35,102 nt of DNA from Clostridia bacterium (GTDB lineage Bacteria; Bacillota; Clostridia; Oscillospirales; CAG-272): contig JAFVSI010000049.1 of NCBI GenBank assembly GCA_017503865.1, positions 1 through 35,102 on the forward strand, written 5' to 3'. The translations under genes were made by a program, and so were the position numbers. This document shows positions 11,636-19,279 of this stretch, piece by piece. Within the stretch, counting starts at the first letter, position 1. Each line of letters starts with the position of its first letter. Under the pieces are notes generated by a model that worked only from the letters and a program-made list of their open reading frames with translations, searched no databases and was not told the origin of the DNA.

Positions 11636-11742
11636 TGCGTCGCTTATCGGTGCTGACGCAAAGACGCCGTTTCAACTCGCCTATATATAATAGTTTTATT
11701 GAAACAAACGTCTGCTTACCCGCAATTTGGGCAAAGTAAGCA
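11636..11742 (-). ncRNA. Structured 5' leader of rpoBC: three abutting hairpins
   Basis: The minus-strand RNA between the promoter and rpoB can form three consecutive stems. The first is TGCTTAC with GTAAGCA (11736-11742 with 11713-11719). The second is GACG plus GTTTCAA with TTGAAAC plus CGTC (11663-11675 with 11699-11712), broken by a small internal loop. The third is TGCGTC with GACGCA (11655-11660 with 11636-11641). The first two stems abut exactly and the third follows after 2 nt. I know no named RNA family that matches. A role in autoregulation or mRNA stability is inference. Confidence 0.5.
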
Positions 11743-11760
11743 ATTATAATGCAGTTTAAG

Positions 11761-11789
11761 ATTGTAGCACATTTGTCAAGGATTGTCAA
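11761..11789 (-). promoter_or_regulatory. Sigma-A promoter of rpoBC
   Basis: On the minus strand TTGACA (11789-11784) and TACAAT (11766-11761) have a 17-nt spacer, with TGC directly before the -10. A second TTGACA lies inside the spacer. The predicted start near 11754 gives a leader of about 155 nt. The whole divergent gap 11598-12068 holds this promoter and leader, an AT-rich stretch with runs of A and T (11790-11960) without a supported gene, and the promoter of the plus-strand hydrolase operon. Confidence 0.85.
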
Positions 11790-11961
11790 GAGATTTTTGT
11801 ATTATTTTTTAATTTTTTTGTATAAAATAACAAAATGCAAAAAAATGCCTTCCCCGCCCCCGCCGTTTTGCGTGACTTTTTTAGTCTTTGTCGGGGTAAA
11901 AAGCACCAAAAAGCAGGGTGTTTTTTTGGCAAAAACGGCAAGAAAAAAGTCTTGATTTTGC

Positions 11962-11991
11962 TTGACACACCGCTTCTTATGATGGTATAAT
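11962..11991 (+). promoter_or_regulatory. Sigma-A promoter of the four-gene ceramidase-like operon
   Basis: TTGACA (11962-11967) and TATAAT (11986-11991) are separated by 18 nt. The transcript should begin near 11998, about 70 nt before the first start codon. No operator-like palindrome is evident, so the sequence suggests strong housekeeping expression rather than an obvious switch. Confidence 0.8.
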
Positions 11992-12068
11992 GTTGAGTAA
12001 GAAACAGGCATTTTGCCGCTTCTGCCGAAAAGAAGGCATTTTTGTTAATTTCAAGGAGAAAAAACATT

Positions 12069-13448
12069 ATGAAAGCTGGATTTGCAAGACTTGACATCAC
12101 ACCGCCTTTTGGCACCAACCTTGTTGGATATTTTCACCAAAGACCTGCCGATGACATCATCACTCCCCTTTACGTTAACGCAGTTGTAGTTGACGACGGC
12201 GAGAGACGTGCAGCTCTTATCACCCTTGACGCTGAGGGTGCTACCGCTGAATGTACCGCCACAATTAGAGAATACACCTCCGAAATGACGGGCCTTGACC
12301 CCGATTCGATATTCATAAGTTGCATACATACCCACCAAGGTATAGGACTTTACAGTCTTAACGGATTCAACAATATCGTTAAGACGCGTGTTGCCGATGC
12401 CGTACAGCTCGCAATTTACGACCTTCACGAGGCAAAGGCTTACGTTGCCCGTGCAGAGGCTAAGGGCGTCGCCTTTATCCGTCTTTACAGAATGAAGGAC
12501 GGCTCTACAAAGACCAATCCCGGTATGCCCTCTAAGGACAAGGTGCTCGCTCCTATCGGCACTCCCGACGAGACCGCTCAGCTCATCAAATTCAAGAGAG
12601 AGGGTGCAAGCGATATAGCAATCGTAAATTTCCAGATGCACCCCGACGTAATAGGCGGCACAAAGATTTGCCACGACTGGCCCGGATTTGTCCGCACCTA
12701 TCTCGAGGCAGCACTCAATGATGAGGCTGACGGCAAGGGCGTTAAGGCAATTTGCTTTAACGGTGCTCAGGGCGATACCGCTCACATCGACCGCACTCGT
12801 CTTAGCGAGGGTATTCTTCCTAAGTGGGGCGGAGTTGCACACTCTAAGCACATCGCAAGGGTTATCGTCGGTGCTCTTATCGGTGCTTATACCTATGCCA
12901 AGGAAGTAAACTCCGACAAGGTATTCTATAAGAGACAGCCCGTTATCATCAACAGTGCCACAAAGCCCACGCCCGAACAGCTTGAAATAGCTTACAAGGT
13001 ACGTGATGCTTACAACGCAGGCGTTGAAAAGGCAAAGGCGGAGGGACGTTCCGAATGGGACGGTGGAAACGAAGCTGTTAAGGACTTCCCCTTCGGTCTT
13101 GTTCCCGCAAGAAGATTTATCAGCCTCTCGAAAGAGCCTGATACTTATACGCTCTACCTCTCGTCTGTTGGATTTGGCGACGTTTGCTTCGTCGGATTCC
13201 CCGGCGAGCCCTTTACCGAGATAGGCAGACAGACAAAGGCGCGTTCTCCCTTTGAAATGACCTTCACCTGTTGTATGACCAACGGACAGGAAGGCTACTT
13301 CCCGATGAAGGAAGTTTTCGGTGAGGTAAACGGCTACGAGGCGTCCGCTACCCGTTTTGAGGTAGGTACTGCCGAGAAATTTATTGAGGCGGCTGTTGCT
13401 CTTACAGAGGAGCTTAAGGCGGAAAACCCCACACCCGCAGCTGAGTAA
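12069..13448 (+). CDS. Neutral/alkaline ceramidase-like hydrolase, paralog 1
   Basis: This 459-residue protein matches the catalytic domain of the neutral/alkaline non-lysosomal ceramidase family, zinc amidases that split N-acyl sphingosine. Putative metal ligands are H87/H89 (CIHTHQG), H191 (MHPDVIGG), E380 (FPGEPF) and Y410 (NGQEGYFP). The late motif GYEASAT at 422-428 also fits. The segment that is GDVSPN in true ceramidases reads GDTAHI (235-240), so the catalytic serine is replaced by alanine. There is no signal peptide, and the C-terminal Ig-like domain of secreted ceramidases is missing. The ATG at 12069 is chosen because AAGGAG lies 10 nt upstream and the paralogs all begin MKAGFA; an upstream in-frame TTG at 12042 is rejected. 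It is the first of four tandem paralogs. The substrate is unknown. Confidence 0.85.
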   Translation: MKAGFARLDITPPFGTNLVGYFHQRPADDIITPLYVNAVVVDDGERRAALITLDAEGATAECTATIREYTSEMTGLDPDSIFISCIHTHQGIGLYSLNGFNNIVKTRVADAVQLAIYDLHEAKAYVARAEAKGVAFIRLYRMKDGSTKTNPGMPSKDKVLAPIGTPDETAQLIKFKREGASDIAIVNFQMHPDVIGGTKICHDWPGFVRTYLEAALNDEADGKGVKAICFNGAQGDTAHIDRTRLSEGILPKWGGVAHSKHIARVIVGALIGAYTYAKEVNSDKVFYKRQPVIINSATKPTPEQLEIAYKVRDAYNAGVEKAKAEGRSEWDGGNEAVKDFPFGLVPARRFISLSKEPDTYTLYLSSVGFGDVCFVGFPGEPFTEIGRQTKARSPFEMTFTCCMTNGQEGYFPMKEVFGEVNGYEASATRFEVGTAEKFIEAAVALTEELKAENPTPAAE

Positions 13449-13474
13449 TTTACACTTATTCCAATATAACGATT

Positions 13475-14842
13475 ATGAAAGCCGGATTTGCAAGACTTGA
13501 TGTAACCCCACCCTTCGGGTATAACCTCGCAGGCTACTTTTTTCCACGTCCTGCCGATGGGATACTCACTAATTTATACGTAAATGCAGTAGCAGTTGAC
13601 GATGGTGAGAGGCGTGCCGCACTTGTAACTATCGATGCTTGCAGTGCAATCGAAAAATGTACCCGTGAGATAAAGGAGTATACCTCGAGTCTCACGGGAC
13701 TTGAGCCCGACTCGATATTTATAAGCTGTACGCATACGCATCAAGGACTCGGACTTTATAATTTCAACGGATTTAACGATACCGTAAAGACACGTATTGC
13801 CGATGCCGTAAAGCTTGCACTCTTCGACCTCAAGGAAGCAAAAGCATATATAGCCCGTACGGAGGCTAAGGGCGTTGCATTCCTACGTCTTTTTAAGATG
13901 AAGGACGGTACGACCAAAACAAATCCCTCTCTTGCCGATAAGGATAACGTTCTATGCCCCTTCGGCGAGCCCGATGAGACAGTTCAGCTCGTTAAGCTTA
14001 AAAGAGAGAATGCCCCCGATATAGCTATCGTAAACTTCCAGATGCACCCAGACGTAATAGGCGGTACAAAGATATGCCACGACTGGCCGGGATTTGTTCG
14101 CACATATCTTGAAGAAGCACTCTCTGACGAGGCTGACGGAAAGGGTGTGCGTGCAATATTCTTTAACGGAGCTGAGGGCGACACGGCACACAATAACCGC
14201 AACCGTCTTTCCGAAGGGGTTTTTACACTTAGAAAAGGTATCGAGCATTCAAGGCACATCGCAAGAGTAATAGTCGGTGCTGTTATCGGTGCTTATACCT
14301 ATGCAAAAGAGGTAAACTCAGACAAGGTATTTTACGGAAAACAATCACTTCAAATAAACAGCAAGAGAAAACCCACTGCCGAAGAGCTTGAGGTTGCATA
14401 CAAGGTTCGTGAAGCTTACACCTTGGGAGCAGAAAAGGCAAAGGAAGAGGGCGTCTCCGAGTGGATAGGCGGCAGAGAGGCGGTAAAGGATTACCCCTTC
14501 GATATTGTCACGGCAAGAAGATATATAAATCTCTCTAATGCTCCCGACACATATACACTCTATATAAGTGCGGTCGGCTTTGGCGACGTTTGCTTCGTAG
14601 GATTTCCAGGTGAGCCCTTTGCCGAGATAGGCAGACAAACAAAGGCAAAGTCACCGTTTGAGATGACCGTGCCGTGCTGTAATACCAATAACTCTGCAGG
14701 CTACTTCCCTATGAAAGAGGTCTTCGGGGACGTAAACGGATACGAGGCTTCCACCACTCCGTTTGAAATGGGTGCTGCCGAAAAACTTATAGATGGGGCA
14801 CTTGCCCTGACAAACGAACTGAAAATTTTTCAGCTAAACTGA
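13475..14842 (+). CDS. Neutral/alkaline ceramidase-like hydrolase, paralog 2
   Basis: This 455-residue paralog is colinear with the gene 26 nt upstream. The presumed zinc ligands are conserved: H87/H89 in CTHTHQG, H191 in MHPDVIGG, the Glu of PGEPFAEIG and the Tyr of NNSAGYFP. The serine-nucleophile segment reads GDTAHN, so Ser is absent. It also lacks a signal peptide. The early segment TLDAEGAT of paralogs 1 and 3 is TIDACSAI here, so the active-site rim may differ. No convincing Shine-Dalgarno sequence precedes the ATG (the upstream bases are AT-rich), so translation may depend on coupling to paralog 1. The start is fixed by the MKAGFARLD N-terminus shared by all members. Function is inferred only as hydrolase of unknown substrate. 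Confidence 0.84.
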   Translation: MKAGFARLDVTPPFGYNLAGYFFPRPADGILTNLYVNAVAVDDGERRAALVTIDACSAIEKCTREIKEYTSSLTGLEPDSIFISCTHTHQGLGLYNFNGFNDTVKTRIADAVKLALFDLKEAKAYIARTEAKGVAFLRLFKMKDGTTKTNPSLADKDNVLCPFGEPDETVQLVKLKRENAPDIAIVNFQMHPDVIGGTKICHDWPGFVRTYLEEALSDEADGKGVRAIFFNGAEGDTAHNNRNRLSEGVFTLRKGIEHSRHIARVIVGAVIGAYTYAKEVNSDKVFYGKQSLQINSKRKPTAEELEVAYKVREAYTLGAEKAKEEGVSEWIGGREAVKDYPFDIVTARRYINLSNAPDTYTLYISAVGFGDVCFVGFPGEPFAEIGRQTKAKSPFEMTVPCCNTNNSAGYFPMKEVFGDVNGYEASTTPFEMGAAEKLIDGALALTNELKIFQLN

Positions 14843-14856
14843 AAGGATATAAACTT

Positions 14857-16236
14857 ATGAAAGCAGGATTTGCAAGACTTGATATAACACCTCCCTTCGG
14901 CTACGGACTTGTCGGTTATTTTCATGCAAGACCTACCGACGGTCATATTACCCCTCTTTACGTTAATGCAGTAGTAATCGACGACGGTGAAAGACGTGCC
15001 GCCCTCGTAACTCTTGACGCAGAGGGAGCTACCGCAAATATGACACGTATCATGAGAGAATATACCGCAGAGAGAACGGGAATGGATCCCGACGCAATAT
15101 TCATAAGTTGCACTCACTCTCATACCGCAATAGGTATTTACTCTATGAACGACCCCTTCCACCACATCGTAAAGACACGTGTGGCGGACGCGATAGAGCT
15201 CGCTATAAAGGACCTCAAGGAGGCTAAGACATACGTTGCAAGTGCCGAGGCAAAGGGCGTTGCTTTCGTTCGCCTTTTCAAGATGAAGGACGGCTCTACA
15301 AAGACCAATCCGGGACTTAAAGACAAGGACAACGTTCTTTGTCCCTTTGGAGACCCCGATGAGACAACTCAGCTTATACGACTTAAGCGTGAGGGTGCAA
15401 GTGACATTGCTATCGTTCAGTTCCAGACACACCCCGACGTTATCGGCGGAACCAAGACCTGCTACGACTGGCCTGGATTTGTTCGCTACTACCTCGAGCA
15501 GGCACTTCGCGACGAGGCTGACGGAAAGGGTGTAAATGCAATTTGCTTCAACGGTGCACAGGGCGATACCGCAACCACAGACCGCTCGGAGCTTATTTCA
15601 AAGGGCGTTCTTGTAAAGAGAACGGGTGTTGCTCAGTCAAAGCACATCGCAAAGGTCATCGTCGGTGCTCTTCTCGGTGTTTACACCTATGCTAAAGAAG
15701 TTAACTGCGACAAGGTATTTTATAAGAGAAAGCTCGTTCTTATAAACAGTGCTCCCAAGCCCACACCCGAGCAGTACGAAATTGCAGGACAGATAGTAAA
15801 GGCTTACAAAGAAGGCTGCGAAAAGGCAAAGGCAGAGGGACGTTCCGAGTGGGACGGCGGTGCTGAGGCTATCAAGGACTTCCCCTTCGGTATCGTTCCC
15901 GCAAGAAAGTTCCGCTCTATCGTTGACGAGCCCGACGTTTACGAGCTTTATCTCTCTTGCGTAGGCTTTGGTGACGTTTGCTTCATAGGCTTCCCCGGTG
16001 AGCCCTTTACCGAGATAGGCAGACAGACAAAGGCTCAGTCTCCCTTCGCTATGACATTTCCCTGCTGTATGACAAACGGTCAGGAGGGATACTTCCCGAT
16101 GAAGGAAGTTTTCGGTGACGTAAACGGCTACGAGGCATCTGCAACCTTCTTCGAGATGGGTGCTGCCGAAAAGCTAATGGCTGCGGCAATTGACCTCACA
16201 AAGGAAATGCAGAATGCAGGAAAGAACGAAGAATAA
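14857..16236 (+). CDS. Neutral/alkaline ceramidase-like hydrolase, paralog 3
   Basis: This 459-residue product is very similar to paralog 1 over its whole length, so the pair probably arose by a recent duplication. Ligand positions are H87/H89 (CTHSHTA), H192 (THPDVIGG, shifted by a one-residue insertion near 100), the Glu of FPGEPF and the Tyr of NGQEGYFP. The expected catalytic serine motif is GDTATTD, again without Ser. The histidine loop differs from paralogs 1 and 2 (SHTAIGIYSMNDPF against THQGIGLYSLNGF), which suggests a different substrate preference. The gene starts only 14 nt after paralog 2, with AAGGAT about 10 nt before the ATG. No signal peptide is present. It belongs to the same operon. 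Confidence 0.85.
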   Translation: MKAGFARLDITPPFGYGLVGYFHARPTDGHITPLYVNAVVIDDGERRAALVTLDAEGATANMTRIMREYTAERTGMDPDAIFISCTHSHTAIGIYSMNDPFHHIVKTRVADAIELAIKDLKEAKTYVASAEAKGVAFVRLFKMKDGSTKTNPGLKDKDNVLCPFGDPDETTQLIRLKREGASDIAIVQFQTHPDVIGGTKTCYDWPGFVRYYLEQALRDEADGKGVNAICFNGAQGDTATTDRSELISKGVLVKRTGVAQSKHIAKVIVGALLGVYTYAKEVNCDKVFYKRKLVLINSAPKPTPEQYEIAGQIVKAYKEGCEKAKAEGRSEWDGGAEAIKDFPFGIVPARKFRSIVDEPDVYELYLSCVGFGDVCFIGFPGEPFTEIGRQTKAQSPFAMTFPCCMTNGQEGYFPMKEVFGDVNGYEASATFFEMGAAEKLMAAAIDLTKEMQNAGKNEE

Positions 16237-16265
16237 TTTTCCATTCGAAAGGATTTTAAAAAACT

Positions 16266-17582
16266 ATGAAAGCTGGATTTGCAAAGCTTGAGATAACTCC
16301 CGCTCTCGGCTCAAACCTTAACGGATACTTCCGTGTAAGACCTGCCGAGGACATTCTCGAGCCCATATATGCGAACGCTCTCGCCTTCAGCGACGGAGAG
16401 AACACCGCACTCGCAATAAGTCTTGATATTTCGGAGATAATTCAAAAGGATACCGACGTTATGCGTAACATTATCTCCGAGGCAACGGGCGTTCCCTTCG
16501 AGGCTGTATTTATCGCGTGTATCCACACGCATACCGCTCCCGTTATAAGCGAGATAGGCGGATTTTTCAAGAGAGACCCCCACTATTTCGATTTCTTCTG
16601 CAAGAAGGTACGTGACTGTGCAATCCTCGCAATTGAGGATATGAAAGAGGCTGTTCCCTCGATAGCAAGGGGCGAGGCAAAGGGCGTAGCCTTCGTTCGC
16701 CGCTTCAGACTCAAGGACGGCACTACCGTAACGAATCCCGGCATCGCTAAAATGAAGGACGTCGTAGGCCCCGTCGGTGAACCCAATGAGACGGTACAGC
16801 TCGTAAAACTCAAGAGAGAGGGTGCGTCCGATATTGCCATTGTAAACTTTGGCTGTCACCCCGACGTTGTCGGCAAAAACGTTCTTTGCCCCGACTGGCC
16901 CTGCTATCTTCGTGACACTCTCGAGAAGGCACTCTTCGACGAGGCAGACGGCAAGGGCGTAAACGTTATCTTCTTCAACGGTGCTCAGGGCGACGTTGCC
17001 AACACCGACAGAATGGGCGGTGTAAGACGTAGCGGCCCCGTATATTCAAAGCACATCGGTCGTGTTATCGCAGGTGCGGTAATGTCGATTTATCAGTACA
17101 CCGAGCCCGTAGCGTGCGACAAGGTGTTCTTCAAGCAGAATATGACACAGGCAGCTCTCGCTAAGGGTACTCCCGAGCAGGTCGCAATTGCAAAGGAGAT
17201 AGACGCAAAATTCCTTCGAGACGAGGATATTTCAGACTGTCCCTTCAACATAACTCTCACCCGTAAATATCTCAGAAATGAAAACGAGCCCGAGATAGTT
17301 GACCTCAACGTTGTCTGCGTCGGATTTGGCGACGTAGCTTTCGTCGGTCTTCCGGGCGAGCCCTTTACGGCAATAGGTAATGCTATTAAGGAAAATTCTC
17401 CTTTCACGATGACTATTCCCTGCTGTAATGCTAACGGCTCTGCGGGCTATTTCCCGACAGACGATGCACTTACCAGCAACGGCTACGAGTCGGCAAGCTC
17501 TCCCTTCAAACCGGGAATTGCGGACAATATGATAAACACCTCGCTCCGCACACTTAACGAACTTAAAGAGGAGCTCAAATAA
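16266..17582 (+). CDS. Neutral/alkaline ceramidase-like hydrolase, paralog 4 (most divergent)
   Basis: At 438 residues this is the shortest and most divergent copy, although it begins with the shared MKAGFAKLEITP. It keeps the His pair (CIHTHTAP, 87/89), the third His (GCHPDVVG), the Glu (LPGEPFTAIG) and the Tyr (NGSAGYFP). The serine segment is GDVANTD: valine is restored, but alanine still replaces the nucleophile. The region after the His pair (ISEIGGFFKRDPHYF) differs from the other three, as does a shortened stretch around residues 300-330. It lies 29 nt after paralog 3, with AAAGGAT upstream, and is the last gene of the operon. A strong hairpin follows 14 nt after its stop. Cytoplasmic location is inferred from the lack of a signal peptide. 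Confidence 0.83.
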   Translation: MKAGFAKLEITPALGSNLNGYFRVRPAEDILEPIYANALAFSDGENTALAISLDISEIIQKDTDVMRNIISEATGVPFEAVFIACIHTHTAPVISEIGGFFKRDPHYFDFFCKKVRDCAILAIEDMKEAVPSIARGEAKGVAFVRRFRLKDGTTVTNPGIAKMKDVVGPVGEPNETVQLVKLKREGASDIAIVNFGCHPDVVGKNVLCPDWPCYLRDTLEKALFDEADGKGVNVIFFNGAQGDVANTDRMGGVRRSGPVYSKHIGRVIAGAVMSIYQYTEPVACDKVFFKQNMTQAALAKGTPEQVAIAKEIDAKFLRDEDISDCPFNITLTRKYLRNENEPEIVDLNVVCVGFGDVAFVGLPGEPFTAIGNAIKENSPFTMTIPCCNANGSAGYFPTDDALTSNGYESASSPFKPGIADNMINTSLRTLNELKEELK

Positions 17583-17596
17583 GCAAAAAACAATGT

Positions 17597-17644
17597 CCCG
17601 ACGCCTACGTCGGCGTCGGGGCTTCGACTCTGAAAAAATTTTTT
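17597..17644 (+). terminator. Hairpin ending the ceramidase-like operon
   Basis: A 9-bp stem CCCGACGCC / GGCGTCGGG (17597-17605 and 17612-17620) with a 6-nt loop lies just past paralog 4. The T run (TTTTTT near 17639-17644) is separated from the stem by about 18 nt that include AAAAAA, so it is an imperfect intrinsic terminator. Confidence 0.5.
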
Positions 17645-17665
17645 AGAAAAAATATCAAAAACCAC

Positions 17666-17694
17666 TTGATTTATTATTTATTTTGTGGTATTAT
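17666..17694 (+). promoter_or_regulatory. Sigma-A promoter of rpsT
   Basis: TTGATT (17666-17671) and TATTAT (17689-17694) are 17 nt apart. The predicted start near 17701 gives a leader of about 78 nt containing a small possible hairpin (GCGTG at 17715 with CACGC at 17732). Confidence 0.7.
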
Positions 17695-17778
17695 ATTTGA
17701 CTGTATGGACGATGGCGTGTAACCTCTCATGCACGCATAAGACAGAAACAAGGCAAAAACTTACGGAGGTGAATACTT

Positions 17779-18039
17779 GTGGCAAACATTAAAAGCGCAA
17801 AGAAGCGTATTCTCGTAAACCAGACTAAAGCTCTTCAGAACAAGATGTTCCGTTCTGCTCTTAAGACTGACATAAAGAAGTATTATGCAGCAGTTGAAGC
17901 TGGTGACGCTGCTCTCGCACAGGATACCTACAAGGCAGCTGTTAAGAAGATTGACCAGGCAGCAGCAAGAGGAATTATCCACAAGAATGCGGCAGCTCGC
18001 AAGAAGAGCCAGTTCACAAAGGCACTCAACAAAATGTAA
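17779..18039 (+). CDS. rpsT: 30S ribosomal protein S20
   Basis: S20 is a helical protein that binds 16S rRNA at the bottom of the 30S body early in assembly. The 86-residue product begins ANIKSAKKRILVNQTKALQN, typical of S20, and is rich in Lys and Ala throughout. The start is a GTG at 17779 with GGAGGT 8 nt upstream; a non-ATG start is common for S20 and can make translation sensitive to feedback. The gene stands alone between its own promoter and a strong terminator. S20 genes in Clostridia often sit next to spore-protease and other sporulation genes; here the neighbour is the convergent YtvI-like permease. Confidence 0.96.
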   Translation: MANIKSAKKRILVNQTKALQNKMFRSALKTDIKKYYAAVEAGDAALAQDTYKAAVKKIDQAAARGIIHKNAAARKKSQFTKALNKM

Positions 18040-18043
18040 TTAT

Positions 18044-18088
18044 AAGTCGTATGCAGACTCTCACCTCTGCGTACGACTTTTAATTTTT
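18044..18088 (+). terminator. rpsT intrinsic terminator
   Basis: A 14-bp stem (18044-18057 with 18066-18079, one G-U pair) has an 8-nt loop. It is followed by TTAATTTTT. It lies 5 nt after the rpsT stop codon. Confidence 0.85.
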
Positions 18089-18134
18089 CCCTGATTTTCA
18101 CTTTTGTAACTAAAACATTGTTTCAAATTTGGAT

Positions 18135-19184
18135 TTATCTGCCTTTCATCATTTCAGAGACTATAAATGCTATGGCGGGGCCTGCTATCATACCGAAAAT
18201 TCCAAATAGGCGGAGACCTGCATAGGTTGAAAAGAGGGCGACGAGAGGGTGAAGTCCTATCGTGTTTCCCACAACGTGTGGCTCTACTATCTGCCGAATT
18301 ACTGTAACTATCCCGTAAAGAATGACAAGCCCAAGCCCGAGTGATGTATTACCCGTAAAAAATAAAGCAACCGCCCAAGGAATAAGAATACTGCCCACCC
18401 CAAGCACAGGGAGAATATCAACAGCACTGATAAGAAGGGCGAGCAAAAAAGAATATTTAACCTTAAGCACCGAAAGCCCAACGAAAACCTCAACAAAGGT
18501 TATAAGCATCAAAAGAAGATATGCCTTAGCATACTTTTTTATTGCAAGAACGCCGAGCGAGGCGGTGCGAGCGACGTTATCTCTGTATTTTTGAGGTAAC
18601 GCCTTTTTTATTCCTTCGCGTAGAGAAGCACCGTCAGTACAAAAATAATAGGTAGAGACGACCGTAACGGCAATTCCTATAAATATAGACGGAGCTTTCG
18701 ACACGGCGGACGAAAGGGTGTCGGCAACAAAACCGCTCGTAATTTCAAACATTTTGCCCTCAAATGAGCCCGCTATTTTTTCAAATGTAGACGTCCCTTC
18801 TATACCAAGTTTGTTAAAAATGAACTCAAACGGGCGTTTTGCAGTTGAAATCAAACTCGCAACTCCCGAAAATCCGCTCTCACCGCCCGAAATAAGTTCC
18901 CTCGCTTCTTCCATAAGCCTTGAAACTCCAAACGAGACAAGTGCCACTATCAAAGCTATAGCCACGCTTACGAAAACTGCGGCACAAAGCTTTTTCGGCA
19001 TCTTCGTTTTCTCGGCAGCTTTTTGGGCAAGGGGCGTGATTATGAGCGAGACTACGTATGATAATGCAAACGGCAAAAGTACTGCCATCGCATACTTAAA
19101 AACAAGATAAATAACGAGTGCAAAAAATCCGATACAAAACAGCTTTGCCGCTAAAGCATTTGCGTCTTCCCTTCCTTGCTCCAT
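18135..19184 (-). CDS. AI-2E family (YtvI/PerM-like) integral membrane protein
   Basis: The 349-residue protein belongs to the AI-2E transporter/PerM family of polytopic membrane proteins, which includes the sporulation protein YtvI of Bacilli and Clostridia. Visible hydrophobic spans include LFCIGFFALVIYLVF and AMAVLLPFALSYVVSLI near the N-terminus, two more around residues 65-85 and 155-175, and a C-terminal cluster containing SAVDILPVLGVGSILIPWA. That cluster is followed by the family signature in which a conserved Pro-rich turn joins helices. The start is the ATG at 19184, about 9 nt after GGGGG; a GTG at 19193 abuts that site and is rejected. The gene is convergent with rpsT and divergent from the isomerase gene. 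The substrate is unknown; a sporulation role is inferred from family similarity only. Confidence 0.8.
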   Translation of the reverse strand: MEQGREDANALAAKLFCIGFFALVIYLVFKYAMAVLLPFALSYVVSLIITPLAQKAAEKTKMPKKLCAAVFVSVAIALIVALVSFGVSRLMEEARELISGGESGFSGVASLISTAKRPFEFIFNKLGIEGTSTFEKIAGSFEGKMFEITSGFVADTLSSAVSKAPSIFIGIAVTVVSTYYFCTDGASLREGIKKALPQKYRDNVARTASLGVLAIKKYAKAYLLLMLITFVEVFVGLSVLKVKYSFLLALLISAVDILPVLGVGSILIPWAVALFFTGNTSLGLGLVILYGIVTVIRQIVEPHVVGNTIGLHPLVALFSTYAGLRLFGIFGMIAGPAIAFIVSEMMKGR

Positions 19185-19219
19185 TTTCCTCACCCCCTAA
19201 AAATATTATTGCTCCGTCC

Positions 19220-19248
19220 TTGACATTATAATAAAAATCTGCTAAAAT
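19220..19248 (+). promoter_or_regulatory. Sigma-A promoter of the cyclophilin lipoprotein gene
   Basis: TTGACA (19220-19225) and TAAAAT (19243-19248) are separated by 17 nt, with TGC before the -10. The start near 19255 lies about 25 nt before the ATG. Confidence 0.8.
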
Positions 19249-19279
19249 ATTTTTATATCAAGCTATGAGGTAAAATACT

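Noticed and set aside
11802-11960. A small gene or terminator in the AT-rich stretch upstream of the hydrolase operon
   Set aside because: Only short frames without start signals and one weak stem (AAAAAGCACC / GGTGTTTTTT) are present; no upstream plus-strand gene needs a terminator.
12051-12851. A 266-codon open frame antisense to the first ceramidase-like gene
   Set aside because: It is the mirror of conserved coding sequence and has no recognisable domain.
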